A stretch of 64,000 bases of DNA from Stygiolobus caldivivus (GTDB lineage: Archaea; Thermoproteota; Thermoprotei_A; Sulfolobales; Sulfolobaceae): contig NZ_AP024597.1 in the NCBI RefSeq assembly GCF_019704315.1, positions 1,984,001 through 2,048,000 on the forward strand. Reading direction: 5' to 3'. The translations under genes and the position numbers were made by a program. The notes below the pieces were generated by a model. That model saw nothing but the letters and a program-made list of their open reading frames with translations, was not told the origin of the DNA and made no database searches. This document shows, piece after piece, positions 50,943-58,954 of the stretch. Within the stretch, counting starts at the first letter, position 1. Each line of letters begins with the position of its first letter.

Positions 50943-50994
50943 TTTCCCCGCACCTTTTCACGGGTTTTCAAAACTTTTTGGTAAATTTCCACGG

Positions 50995-51268
50995 CTATAG
51001 GATCTCTAGGTCTAGTAGCGGGGTAAGGTATAGAGCCTTAGCCCTAGAATATTTTGCTTTGAAAATCCCCTTTCTTTTGCCCTTTACAACTTCATAAGCC
51101 CTTTATCTTTCACCTTCTTCGGCTTCCGCCAAACTAATGGGTTGTTAATTTTTTGGAGGCCTGTGTCGGGTTTAGATCGCCATTTATTAGTAGTTCGAAG
51201 ATTTTAACATTGGCCGGGTCAAAAAGGAGGTCAACTTGATCCTTATTTATGACTAAAAACCTTTGCAT
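50995..51268 (-). pseudogene. Broken winged-helix regulator
   Basis: Starting at ATG 51268 the minus strand reads MQRFLVINKDQVDLLFDPAN then KIFELLINGDLNPTQASKKL, an ArsR-like helix-turn-helix start, and hits TAG after 44 codons. The continuation sits in a second frame (VWRKPKKVKDKGLMKL) and then a third (YEVVKGKRKGIFKAKYSRAK to DLEIL, stop at 50995). Two frame disruptions therefore destroyed a regulator of about 90 residues. Nothing is seen between it and 50942. Confidence 0.6.
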
Positions 51269-51372
51269 AACGGTATTATTTTTGAACCTCTACGTTTTAT
51301 ACTTATGAATATAGTCTTTTTCACTATAAATTCAAAAGTAATGTAATGTTTACCTATAAGAGATAACGGGGC

Positions 51373-51592
51373 TCGCTCACGTCTCCATTGCAAATTGAAA
51401 TACTCTCTGTCGAATTAATATAATTCTATGTATAAATGATCCAAATACCCTTTGAACTCCTTGTCTAATTAAAGTTATAAACCCTCTTACCCCCACCTAT
51501 TAGCTTTTTATTAGTATTAGTTTTACTCAATGTATTAACAGTTAAAATAGCTCAATAAGACAAACTAAAATCGCAATGGACCTGCGAACGGC
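51373..51592 (+). repeat. MITE-like dispersed repeat, copy B
   Basis: About 220 bases similar to copy A at 5487 over the whole length. The ends are imperfect inverted repeats: GCTCACGTCTCCATTGC on the left and GCAATGGACCTGCGAAC on the right. No gene inside. AT-rich ends and multiple diverged copies suggest a miniature transposable element that no longer moves. The bases from 51269 to 51372 show nothing else. Confidence 0.6.
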
Positions 51593-51703
51593 CGTATCAC
51601 TCCTGCTACTACGATTCCTTCTCTTAGTGTGTAAAAAACAGAAACCCATTTTACGTAACTTTTTGAGGAGATTTGAGTGGAAATCATCTTCCTTAATATT
51701 CTA

Positions 51704-51720
51704 TTATCGATTTTCGAATA
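51704..51720. promoter_or_regulatory. Possible operator upstream of the GNAT gene
   Basis: TTATCGATTTTCGAATA lies 45-61 bases before the start of the acetyltransferase gene and resembles the TTCGATAATCGA element found twice in the promoter of the nearby regulator (52908-52957), read in the other direction. It may be a target of the same regulator. Weak evidence. Confidence 0.3.
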
Positions 51721-51764
51721 TCAAGATTTATTTATTTGGTTTATCATCTCATATCGAGTAGATA

Positions 51765-52382
51765 TTGAATGAATACCCACGACCTTACAAAACTATTCAG
51801 ACACCTTTAGGGGACTGTAACATTTACACAATTCAGTCATCTTTTCTAGATAAGTTTAAAAGGTTTGATTGTGGTGAAGAAGAACAGAATGACTTCATAA
51901 GGAGGCTTGCAGTAGGGCATTACTTAGCAGGAATTAACCATACGTTCCTTCTGGTTTGCGGTAACGATCTAGTAGGTTTCGTATCATTTTCTAGCTATTC
52001 CTTTGAATTTACAGGTGAGGCTAAAAATGAGATGATAAGTGGGTTAAAGGAGGAGTTCACTAATAGAGGTCTCCCTCATGAAATCGAAATATCTTTCAAA
52101 AAGCTCCCCGTGTTACTTTTAGGACAACTAGGGATAGACAAGAAATATCAGGGTAAGGGTATAGGGTCAGCTTTAGTTAAACGTTTCGTAATTCCGTACT
52201 CGTTAAACTACTGTATCGAGAATAGCTGTATAGGGCTTTTAGTTTATACTAGAACGGCTAAAGACTTTTACGAGAAGCTTGGATTCGAAAAGATTTATGA
52301 GAGTAAGAGAGGCACAAATTACTTTTACTCGTTATATAAAAACGTGTTAAGAGCTAGACAGGATGCTTTTTCCTCTAAATGA
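51765..52382 (+). CDS. GNAT-family N-acetyltransferase, toxin-like
   Basis: 205 residues from TTG 51765 (MNEYPRPYKTIQTP); no in-frame ATG is near. The acetyl-CoA loop is QLGIDKKYQGKGIGSAL (about 125-141), followed by ARTAKDFYEKLGFEKI. An early FDCGEEEQNDFIRRLA segment is like that of tRNA-acetylating TacT/AtaT toxins. No antitoxin gene precedes it on the same strand; a 49-codon gene on the opposite strand overlaps its 3' end. Toxin function is inferred. Confidence 0.75.
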   Translation: MNEYPRPYKTIQTPLGDCNIYTIQSSFLDKFKRFDCGEEEQNDFIRRLAVGHYLAGINHTFLLVCGNDLVGFVSFSSYSFEFTGEAKNEMISGLKEEFTNRGLPHEIEISFKKLPVLLLGQLGIDKKYQGKGIGSALVKRFVIPYSLNYCIENSCIGLLVYTRTAKDFYEKLGFEKIYESKRGTNYFYSLYKNVLRARQDAFSSK

Positions 52383-52496
52383 TGACGCTTCCTTAAGAAG
52401 CTCTTCATCAACTTTTTCTTTCCTTATAGCCTTCAATATCTTCTCAGCTTCTTCCTTTGTTTCTATAATCATTACACCCTCTTCAACTTTCGCCAT
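52347..52496 (-). CDS. Small protein antisense to the GNAT 3' end, antitoxin-like
   Basis: 49 residues, ATG 52496 to TAA 52349-52347: begins MAKVEEGVMIIETKEEAEKI and continues with charged helices (KAIRKEKVDEELLKEASSF). Strand-helix-helix with many Glu and Lys resembles small antitoxins. The last 36 bases overlap the GNAT gene tail to tail. It shares the pattern EG-hydrophobic-IE(T/S)KE(E/D) with the small gene at 60287, which overlaps a RelE-like gene in the same way. Confidence 0.5.
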   Translation of the reverse strand: MAKVEEGVMIIETKEEAEKILKAIRKEKVDEELLKEASSFRGKSILSSS

Positions 52497-52681
52497 CTTT
52501 TTACACCAATATATTCAATTCTTTGCTTCTACTTTTAATACTTTCTATTTATCTCTCTTTTAACTCATCACCTTTGGTACACTCTTCTGTTAAAAGCCGA
52601 GTTTTGTTAATATAGACTAGATTTTAAAAGAAACCTACTTGGGCTTAGATAGATAATTTTCTATTTGATATAATAACTCTG

Positions 52682-52900
52682 CTACTTTTCTTCCTTGCCT
52701 GTTAAATAGATAATCCTCTTTCTGGTTCTTCCCTCTAATTCATATTTGTCTTCAACTAATCCCTTTTCCTTTAAGGAATCTATAATTTTTGCGATAACAC
52801 TACCACTTATCCTAGACCGTTTTTGTAGCTCACTTATAGGCAGTCCGTTTTCCTTTAGGAGCTCTAATAACGCTCTGCTTTCGGTTTCTGATAACGGCAT
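52682..52900 (-). CDS. Winged-helix transcriptional regulator
   Basis: 72 residues, a single MarR-like winged helix: ETESRALLELLKENGLPISELQKRSRISGSVIAKIIDSLKEKGLVEDKYELEGRTRKRIIYLT. No ligand domain. Its promoter carries two copies of TTATTCGATAATCGA, which suggests autoregulation. The bases between 52501 and 52681 hold no gene. Confidence 0.78.
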   Translation of the reverse strand: MPLSETESRALLELLKENGLPISELQKRSRISGSVIAKIIDSLKEKGLVEDKYELEGRTRKRIIYLTGKEEK

Positions 52901-52907
52901 TATTTCC

Positions 52908-52957
52908 TTATTCGATAATCGATAGATTAAGTTTAAGCCAAATTATTCGATAATCGA
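52908..52957. promoter_or_regulatory. Two operator-like repeats in a divergent promoter
   Basis: TTATTCGATAATCGA occurs at 52908-52922 and again at 52943-52957, 35 bases apart. Each copy is a near palindrome (TCGATAATCGA). They lie between the winged-helix gene (minus) and a truncated HTH gene (plus). A partial copy, TTATTCGATAAT, is at 60983-60994. Probably binding sites of the 52682 product. Confidence 0.55.
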
Positions 52958-52970
52958 ACATTGAGGAAAG

Positions 52971-53114
52971 ATGGATAAGTTGTTAGAACCTGAAATCCAG
53001 ATCCTCCTAAATCTAGCTAAAAAAGGGAGACAAAAGAGAACTGAGTTATCTAAGGAATGCAACATAACCTATACTACCCTCATTTACCTTATACTAGCAG
53101 TTATTCTACTTTAA
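52971..53114 (+). CDS. Short HTH protein, probably truncated
   Basis: 47 residues: MDKLLEPEIQILLNLAKKG then QKRTELSKECNITYTTLIYL and a hydrophobic end. The pattern is the first half of a MarR/PadR-like winged helix that stops where the recognition helix should lead into the wing. It may be a gene remnant or a small functional HTH peptide. It shares the operator region with the divergent regulator. Confidence 0.4.
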   Translation: MDKLLEPEIQILLNLAKKGRQKRTELSKECNITYTTLIYLILAVILL

Positions 53115-53479
53115 CGCTACTTAAAGGTTTTTATCAAGGACAATACACCTCCTAAATAATTTTCGACGAATTGGAGGAGCTCCTCCACGCCCATCAGGTT
53201 GGTGAGATCCCTGACTTAAGGGTCGGCCCTTTGTAGTGCCAGCCCCTTCTAGTACTTCACTTTTTTCAACAACCCAGACGTAGACCTAGAAACTTTATTA
53301 GTATTACTAGTAGTTCAGTATTACCAAGGAAAAGTAGAATAACTGCTTCTAGATTGAATTTTTTGTAAAGCAATGGGATCTTTGCCGTCTTCTTTCAACT
53401 CAACGCGTTATTACGGCAAAAATTAACAAGTTGCCTATACTTATAAAGGCGTTTTGGCAACCATAATACGCAACGGAAA
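53115..53479. other. Gene-free stretch with decayed sequence
   Basis: No intact gene. Contains the perfect palindrome GGAGGAGCTCCTCC at about 53173 and short protein-like stretches broken by stops and frameshifts, for example DELEELLHAHQVGEIPDLRV near 53164 and an NPDVDLETLLVLLVVQYYQG segment near 53271. These look like remains of a mobile element, which would fit the adjoining integrase relic, but I cannot name a family. Confidence 0.4.
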
Positions 53480-53761
53480 ATGACGAGAGATAAGACGCGT
53501 TATAAATACGGGGATATAATTATACGTGAGAGGAAAGGGTGGTATTATGTTACAAACTAGAGAACGTGAACGGTGACGTAAGGGAAACTTACGTAGGTCC
53601 TTTAATTGACGTTGTAGAATCATATCTAAAAATGAAAGATGGAATTGGGGGTATGGGGGAATCCCCCATGTGCCGCGGCCGGGATTTGAACCCGGGCCAC
53701 AGGCTTGAGAGGCCTGCATACTTACGGCGCGTAGAGCTTGACCGGGCTATACTACCGCGGC
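53480..53761 (+). pseudogene. SSV-type integrase N-terminal fragment int(N), frameshifted
   Basis: ATG 53480 starts [20 protein letters not shown], then YYV; one base appears missing near 53550 (GTTACAAA where GTTTACAAA would keep frame). In the next frame follow [19 protein letters not shown] and [14 protein letters not shown], running into the tRNA-Glu gene read backwards ([13 protein letters not shown]). This closely resembles the N-terminus of the fusellovirus SSV1 integrase, whose attachment site lies inside the gene. Integration cuts such genes in two, leaving int(N) beside the tRNA. The int(C) half is not in the window. Confidence 0.85.
53672..53761 (-). tRNA. tRNA-Glu (CUC) with D-arm intron
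   Basis: Acceptor GCCGCGG/CCGCGGC, anticodon stem CAGGC/GCCTG with loop C-T-CTC-A-A, T arm CCGGG-TTCAAAT-CCCGG, discriminator A at 53671. About 16 extra bases (53721-53736) interrupt the D arm between AAG and TATGC; removal gives a normal D arm. Non-canonical introns of this kind are known in crenarchaeal tRNAs. The 3' end is the attachment site of the SSV-type integrase fragment. Nearly identical to the UUC gene at 54821, inverted. Confidence 0.9.
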
Positions 53762-53762
53762 A

Positions 53763-54820
53763 TTTATATACTTTTTTATGCCGTTTAAAAGATTTACGTG
53801 TAACTATTCCTATGTTGAACATTCGGGAAACTAAGCGCCAAGCTACATCGTCCCATGGGTATAAAAGGGAGTTTTTATTGATTAGGTTTACGACTAACAC
53901 GATTGGCACAGCTAAGGCTTTATTGGCCTTAACACGCTAATGGTGTCACAAAATTAGGACTACTTACCCTTTGCTTATCTCTTATCAAAAAAAGAATTAT
54001 AGTGAAATTTTTAGGCCCCCTGTAACGTCTCATACCATTGTCGATACACTATACACGTAAACGGGCTTACTTCTAGACACTTTATAGCATTACTGGTACT
54101 TAACCTCACTGAGTAAAAATTCTAGCTTAGCTTATAGGAGAAAAGCACGGTATAATACTCAGTGATTTTACTATTCTACATGTCATATTCTTTTACGGCT
54201 CCCATAGCCGTGAATTATACTAGAGGTAATAGGCAGGTAGACCTGACTTTGCACCAATAACATTTTAGTTAATTTTGATCGTAAACTCTACACCCATTTA
54301 GGTGAGGCTCTAGCTCGGCTAACTCCGATACTAAACGGCCGCTTACAGTTTATAAGCCCTAAGGGCCTCACAAACTCAGTACTGTGCTCGGCATTAAAGT
54401 TTAGAGAGGCGTAAAGGACTTTTTAGATGGAATTAACGAAATATCTTGTATATTCAAGAAATACACTGCGTGTTCTTAGCCGTACCTACAGTGATAAGGG
54501 CTAATGAGCTTATCGTTACAGCGGTTTGTAATAAACACTAAGGCGGGACTTTAGTGTGACCTTGAGGCTTAACCGCTTATACCTTTATAAGATTTGGCTA
54601 TCTTAGGTTAAGGCACCGGGCACAGACCGCGGTTAGGATTTAGGGAACTCACGCTTTTCTTAAGATTTAAAGATTAAACGGTATGTAATTATTAAGCATA
54701 TTTGTTGTATAATCTGTAAAATGACAACTATTTCAACGTTATTAATCAGTGATTTATAAGATGAATGTTTATAAGTGTTTACGTAAATCTTTTAACCGAC
54801 TTAGATAGTAAAATATAAAT
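53763..54820. other. 1.06-kb spacer between the inverted tRNA-Glu genes
   Basis: No convincing gene on either strand. The outer 50 bases at each end are related: ACGTAAATCTTTTAA and a TATA(T)AAAT box precede both tRNA genes, so the duplication includes promoters. The interior has many stops in all frames and no strong repeats that I could see. It may be decayed element DNA. Confidence 0.5.
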
Positions 54821-54910
<90 letters not shown>

Positions 54911-54948
54911 ACTTCTTTTCCCTTAAATTGAAAGAGGGGTGATTTAGG

Positions 54949-55003
54949 TCGGAAACCATCTAGGAAAAACTGGAAACCATCTTAAACCCAGACTGGAAAC
55001 TAA
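54949..55003 (+). repeat. Three iterated GGAAAC sites before the integrase relic
   Basis: TCGGAAACCATCT (54949), CTGGAAACCATCT (54970) and CTGGAAACTAAT (54992) lie 21 and 22 bases apart, that is two helical turns, between tRNA-Glu(UUC) and the integrase relic. Phased repeats next to an attachment site are typical of recombinase arm sites or autoregulation sites. Function is inferred. Confidence 0.5.
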
Positions 55004-55007
55004 TGAT

Positions 55008-55390
55008 ATGCCAATAATAGATATAGATAAGCTCACAAATGAACAGAAAATTCGATTATTTACATACGCAACTGAAGAAAAGGAAATAACGTATGAACAA
55101 TTAGGAATTTCAAAAGCTACAAGGTGGCGATATAAGAAAGGGTTGAGGGAGATCCCGAAAGAGGTCCTAGAGAAAGTGCTGCAGTTTCTAGCCCCTGACG
55201 AAATTGCGAGAATAGAAGACGTTCTTCCTCATTCTAGCTGAAACAGGGTTAAGGATGGGGGAAGTTTATTCTCTAAGCGTCGAGCAAGTAGACTTGGAGA
55301 ATGGTATAATTAAATTAATGAAAAATAGCGCCACAAAGAGGGCCTACATCTCATTTCTGCATAGGTATTCGAGAGTATACCTTTACATCT
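55008..55390 (+). pseudogene. pNOB8-type tyrosine recombinase relic
   Basis: The first frame (55008-55241) gives 77 residues with DKLTNEQKIRLFTYATEEK and LGISKATRWRYKKGLREIP, the N-terminus of integrases of Sulfolobus conjugative plasmids. A second frame, overlapping from about 55225, gives LILAETGLRMGEVYSLSVEQ and KNSATKRAYISFLH, the box I Arg and the Lys of the catalytic domain. The 100 or more residues that should lie between, and the C-terminal His/Arg/Tyr part, are missing. So it is an internally deleted, frameshifted and truncated gene beside its tRNA target. Confidence 0.75.
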
Positions 55391-55858
55391 ATGATTCTTG
55401 TTCCCGGCCCTAAGACTGTTGGTGGTGAGTATACTGATGATTCTATCATGGAGTATGCTAATATGTTGGATGTTGGTGATATTCTTTCTCTAAGTAAGAA
55501 GTATGTTTCTAGTGCCAGTAAGGCTGAGGTTACGCTAATATCAGCTCTGGGTTTATCAGCTGCTGTAGCTTCTGCAATTATTGCTATTGTTATCTGGTAT
55601 GAGGATTGGGAGAGGACTTATGATGAGGCTAGGAAGTATGCTGATACTGCTAAGAACGTGATAGATAGGGTGAGGAATTACCTAAACTCAACACGCCAAT
55701 ATGATTTGTTAAGTTATGTTGATGAATGTGTTGCAGATTCAATTTCCCAACTCGGTAATGAGGCATTAAATGAAGACGAATTATATAACTACACAATAAG
55801 GCTGTGTAGCAGAACACAGAACAACCAGGTTTACTATTGGGCTGTAATATCAGATTAA
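55391..55858 (+). CDS. Membrane protein of unknown function, element-derived
   Basis: 155 residues from ATG 55391. One strong hydrophobic helix (about 46-70, ISALGLSAAVASAIIAIVIW) follows an acidic N-terminus; the rest is helical with YDEARKYADTAKNVIDRVRNYL. The start is uncertain, since the gene directly abuts the integrase relic. Codon usage, with many GGT and GCT codons, differs a little from the core. No family recognised; probably from an integrated plasmid or virus. Confidence 0.5.
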   Translation: MILVPGPKTVGGEYTDDSIMEYANMLDVGDILSLSKKYVSSASKAEVTLISALGLSAAVASAIIAIVIWYEDWERTYDEARKYADTAKNVIDRVRNYLNSTRQYDLLSYVDECVADSISQLGNEALNEDELYNYTIRLCSRTQNNQVYYWAVISD

Positions 55859-56130
55859 CTTACTTTCTGAGATTTTAAAGGACAAGATATTTTTTCCCAC
55901 GGTTACGAACCCAAATTAGAGGCATGTGTTGCCTTCTAAACAAAGGTTTTCATGCAATTTGAAGGCTTATTTAAAGTGTAATCGAGTAGCAGTTTACGTC
56001 TTCTTAAACAGTTAGCATTTATTTGTGAAAGTGCTTAATTAAGGGAGGAAAATTGGTGATAATTCTATAGCAAAATATTAGTAGGAGAGTAGCTTTAACT
56101 GATTATATTTAACTTTTTATCTTAGAGTGT
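55859..56130. other. Gene-free stretch
   Basis: No gene or repeat that I can support. GC content drops and all frames are interrupted. It leads into an IS110 transposase remnant at 56131; the stretch from 56248 to 56378 is also non-coding and should hold the promoter of the 56379 gene (an AT-rich block around 56345). Confidence 0.4.
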
Positions 56131-56247
56131 GTGGAGCATAAGGGTAGGTTGAAGGGTAAGAAGTTGATTATTGCTTGTGCTAGGAAGCTTGCTGTTATTA
56201 CTTGGGCTGTGCTGTACTATAATAAACCGTTCAATGTTAACGAGTGA
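56131..56247 (+). pseudogene. IS110-family transposase C-terminal remnant
   Basis: The frame from 56131 to TGA 56245-56247 reads VEHKGRLKGKKLIIACARKL and then AVITWAVLYYNKPFNVNE. KGKKxxIACARKLAxIxWAxL followed by KPF is the end of IS110/IS1111-type transposases. The catalytic DEDD domain and most of the gene are missing, and element ends are not identifiable. Confidence 0.65.
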
Positions 56248-56378
56248 TAAGAAGAGCCTTGTTTTTCATAAGTAGTATGGACTATGCTTGATTTTTGATG
56301 GAAAGGGTTTTTATACCGGAAGCTCTACACTCTAATTGATTATAGTTAACCTTTTTTTAACTCTTCTCAATTTTTATT

Positions 56379-57659
56379 GTGTATAGAGTCTTTAAAGATA
56401 TTCTCTTAAATAGATTTTATTTGCCTCGTAGTATTAGGGCTATAATTATTATAACTCTTCTCAATTTACTATTACCAATAGAATATACACTCAATGGTTT
56501 GGGAATTGGAAACGTAAATGCTTTAGCCAGTTCGTCTTCTACTACTAACCTCACTACTGAGCCTATAAATTGTACTCTATCACTTTTCCACGTTATTTTA
56601 CATTTTGACGTTTCGCAAGAATATATATCCTCATTTAGTACTAGTAATTATAGTGGTTATGTAATATCTAATGCTAATGGTTGGGTTGTTATGAATAATA
56701 CTAATTATACTTTTACTTATTTCGGGAAAGCTTGTTATAATAATTACACATTTGACACTATTTCCTTAGTAAATACTACCCTTGATGGTGATATATTAGT
56801 TAAGATTACGTATAATATAACCTTAATTGATATTCCCGAACCGAATGGTATGGATAGTGTTGCTAAAATCACACGAACTTACATGAATATTAAGGGAATA
56901 GAACCGGAAGGAAAGACTACAACCACACAATTCTACTGGTTTAATTATACTAAAAGTGAAGTAGGTAATAACGAGTACAACATATCATTTAACGGTTATG
57001 TCGGGGGAATTAAAGCAACGGGTTACGTTGTAGAAGACCCTGGCGTAAACAGTATTACATTATTGAGTGGTTCAATGAATATAGTAGGAAATGATAATAA
57101 TATTACTGCAATTATAAATGATAATGAAATCACGATATACTCAAATAATAGTAATGATCCAATGACAATAAACATAGACCCTATTCATTTTGTATGCTCC
57201 TATTCATGGGGCTATGTAGAAGGAATACTAGTTTTAAGCAATGTTTCAGAGACTTCTGCTACTGATATTGCTCAGACAATAGCTTCTTTAGCAACTCCAA
57301 TAGGTGGACTTGCCGGTGGTATGATTGGTTTAGTTATAGGTATGTATATAACTTATAATGCTATACAATATAAATATCTTCTCGAGACATACAGCGAGAA
57401 TGGAGTTGACACGTTATATCTACTGTATGCAACATCATTCGAGAAAGTTAATATACTATTCTGGAGTGGTTGTATTCCTGCTGGAAGCTATGGGGAGACT
57501 GGCGTGTATTATAATGGTGAGTATTATCCATTTACAAATAGCTTTACATTATTACTAGTTCCAAACTATAATTTTGGTTACTTCTTATATGAACAACCAC
57601 ACTCTTCAATAATTCCACCATCGCCTCCCTACTCACCACCATGGCATGGCTTCTGGTGA
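56379..57659 (+). CDS. Large secreted or surface glycoprotein
   Basis: 426 residues from GTG 56379. An N-terminal hydrophobic segment (about 20-34) acts as signal or anchor. The following 270 residues are beta-rich with about 25 N-x-S/T sequons. A Gly-rich helix near 305-325 (GGLAGGMIGLVIGMYI) is a second membrane segment, and the C-terminus is Pro/Tyr-rich. Likely a glycosylated protein of an integrated plasmid or virus. I know no homolog. A small membrane protein gene follows after three bases. Confidence 0.6.
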   Translation: MYRVFKDILLNRFYLPRSIRAIIIITLLNLLLPIEYTLNGLGIGNVNALASSSSTTNLTTEPINCTLSLFHVILHFDVSQEYISSFSTSNYSGYVISNANGWVVMNNTNYTFTYFGKACYNNYTFDTISLVNTTLDGDILVKITYNITLIDIPEPNGMDSVAKITRTYMNIKGIEPEGKTTTTQFYWFNYTKSEVGNNEYNISFNGYVGGIKATGYVVEDPGVNSITLLSGSMNIVGNDNNITAIINDNEITIYSNNSNDPMTINIDPIHFVCSYSWGYVEGILVLSNVSETSATDIAQTIASLATPIGGLAGGMIGLVIGMYITYNAIQYKYLLETYSENGVDTLYLLYATSFEKVNILFWSGCIPAGSYGETGVYYNGEYYPFTNSFTLLLVPNYNFGYFLYEQPHSSIIPPSPPYSPPWHGFW

Positions 57660-57662
57660 TTA

Positions 57663-58091
57663 ATGATGGACAAGTATTATGAGAAAATATTTAGAAGATA
57701 TGGTTTGTTATTAGTAGTTGTATATTTTATAACTGATATCAGCTTTATTATTCTAATGAAGTTTCCAATTTTTATAATTATAATTATTACGGATATATTT
57801 ACGGATATATTATTTACACATCGACTAATAATTAAATACAATGTCTATTTCCTTTCATTAATACCTTATATTATGATTGCTAATATTTCAGTAGTTTCAA
57901 TATCTCAATTACCAACACTCATAGCTGGTTTAACTTATTTACTCATGATAGCAAGTTACATTCTTGCATCAGTCTATTTTATATCGAAATATAAACCGAA
58001 AATTCATAATCTAGACATTCAAAGTATTGTAGTGTTTGCCTTTGCACTATTATTCTACTTTTTGTCTTTACTACGCTTTTATGCTTTATGA
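57663..58091 (+). CDS. Four-to-five-helix membrane protein, unknown function
   Basis: 142 residues, nearly all hydrophobic, with helices at about 12-32, 33-50, 58-78, 82-104 and 115-138 and short charged loops. It is probably co-transcribed with the glycoprotein gene. The 3' end overlaps the convergent ATPase fragment by 13 bases. No family assigned. Confidence 0.55.
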   Translation: MMDKYYEKIFRRYGLLLVVVYFITDISFIILMKFPIFIIIIITDIFTDILFTHRLIIKYNVYFLSLIPYIMIANISVVSISQLPTLIAGLTYLLMIASYILASVYFISKYKPKIHNLDIQSIVVFAFALLFYFLSLLRFYAL

Positions 58092-58522
58092 TTGGATGCC
58101 GGCCCAAACACTTTTCTTGACGCGTAACGCATTGCGGTGAGTAGTCCGTCTGCTGTGAGCTTCCCTCCAGAGGCTTCAAGCTCTTTTAGGTCTATTTCGA
58201 CTGGAATTGCACCTAATGCTCTTGCTACTTGAGGTTTGACGTATTCGTTTTCTGGGTCCAAGCCGATTAAGGGCCAGTCCTGATGAATCTGATAGAACCT
58301 CCTCTGGATGACCTTATTAGTCATTAACTTCCCTGAGCCAGATTCTCCTAAAATTACAATATTGTAGTTAATCTTTGTGTAAGGATTATAGATTATCTTA
58401 TTTCCAGTTCCGCTCACGCCCAGAAATATGCCATTTTCTTCAACTATCTCCTCACTACTGATGAAGGGGAAGAAAGGCTTTATCGAACCCGTATCGATAA
58501 ACTTCTTCTCTATAGAGTTCAT
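58079..58522 (-). pseudogene. Truncated conjugation-type ATPase (HerA/VirB4-like)
   Basis: 147 residues. NIVILGESGSGKLMTNKVIQ is a P-loop, but the Ser/Thr after the Lys is Leu. Upstream FLGVSGTGNKIIYNPYTK and downstream WPLIGLDPENEYV fit the start of the RecA domain in plasmid TrbE/VirB4-like ATPases. These proteins are about 600 residues; Walker B and the rest are missing. The fragment is probably inactive. Two small genes precede it on the same strand. Confidence 0.65.
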
Positions 58523-58556
58523 GAACGGTATAAATGAATCTCTGGAAGTGCATAAA

Positions 58557-58658
58557 CTAAATACTCTCTATTGAGCTTGGGGCATCCCCCATTTTAGCTT
58601 TCAATAATGGTAAATATGTATCGTTTACCTTAACAAAAGGTATTTCAACTTGAGGCAT
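58557..58658 (-). CDS. Very small protein (33 residues), element-derived
   Basis: ATG 58658 with a GGAG ribosome-binding site a few bases upstream; reads MPQVEIPFVKVNDTYLPLLK and ends at TAG 58559-58557. It may be the N-terminal stub of a longer plasmid protein. It lies between the 55-residue gene and the ATPase fragment on the same strand. Confidence 0.3.
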   Translation of the reverse strand: MPQVEIPFVKVNDTYLPLLKAKMGDAPSSIESI

Positions 58659-58667
58659 TACCAACTC

Positions 58668-58835
58668 CTAACTTTTCACATACTTTATTGAAACCAAAAT
58701 ATCGTAAGTACCCTTCTTGTAACCCTTTTCCTCCATAATCCTATCTATCTCTTCTTCTGAATCAGCTTCAGCAGCTATCCTCCTATCATAGTTTATTGCA
58801 TAATACTTCCTCACTACTTTAACGCTAGTTAGCAT
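58668..58835 (-). CDS. Small protein of unknown function (55 residues)
   Basis: ATG 58835 to TAG 58670-58668: begins MLTSVKVVRKYYAINYDRRI, with a central acidic helix (AEADSEEEIDRIMEEKGY) and a strand at the end. Beta-alpha-beta pattern of a small soluble protein. It leads the group 58668-58557-58079 that looks like a piece of a conjugative plasmid operon. Confidence 0.45.
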   Translation of the reverse strand: MLTSVKVVRKYYAINYDRRIAAEADSEEEIDRIMEEKGYKKGTYDILVSIKYVKS

Positions 58836-58954
58836 TAAATTGAATATAAACTTCCAAAGCTATAACTTTTTTACGTATTCTGTATTCTATGTTTTAGAAT
58901 AAATAACTTTAAATTCAGGTTCTTTAGGCGTTAAAGACAGGGTTAAACACTGGA

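Noticed and set aside
53173-53186. Palindrome GGAGGAGCTCCTCC as a regulatory site
   Set aside because: Single copy inside decayed sequence with no gene start nearby; noted in the gap entry but not called as an operator.
53539-53940. A 133-codon plus-strand frame running through tRNA-Glu(CUC)
   Set aside because: Its first half is the frameshifted int(N) and the rest is the tRNA gene and its promoter read backwards. It is not an independent gene; only the int(N) relic is kept.
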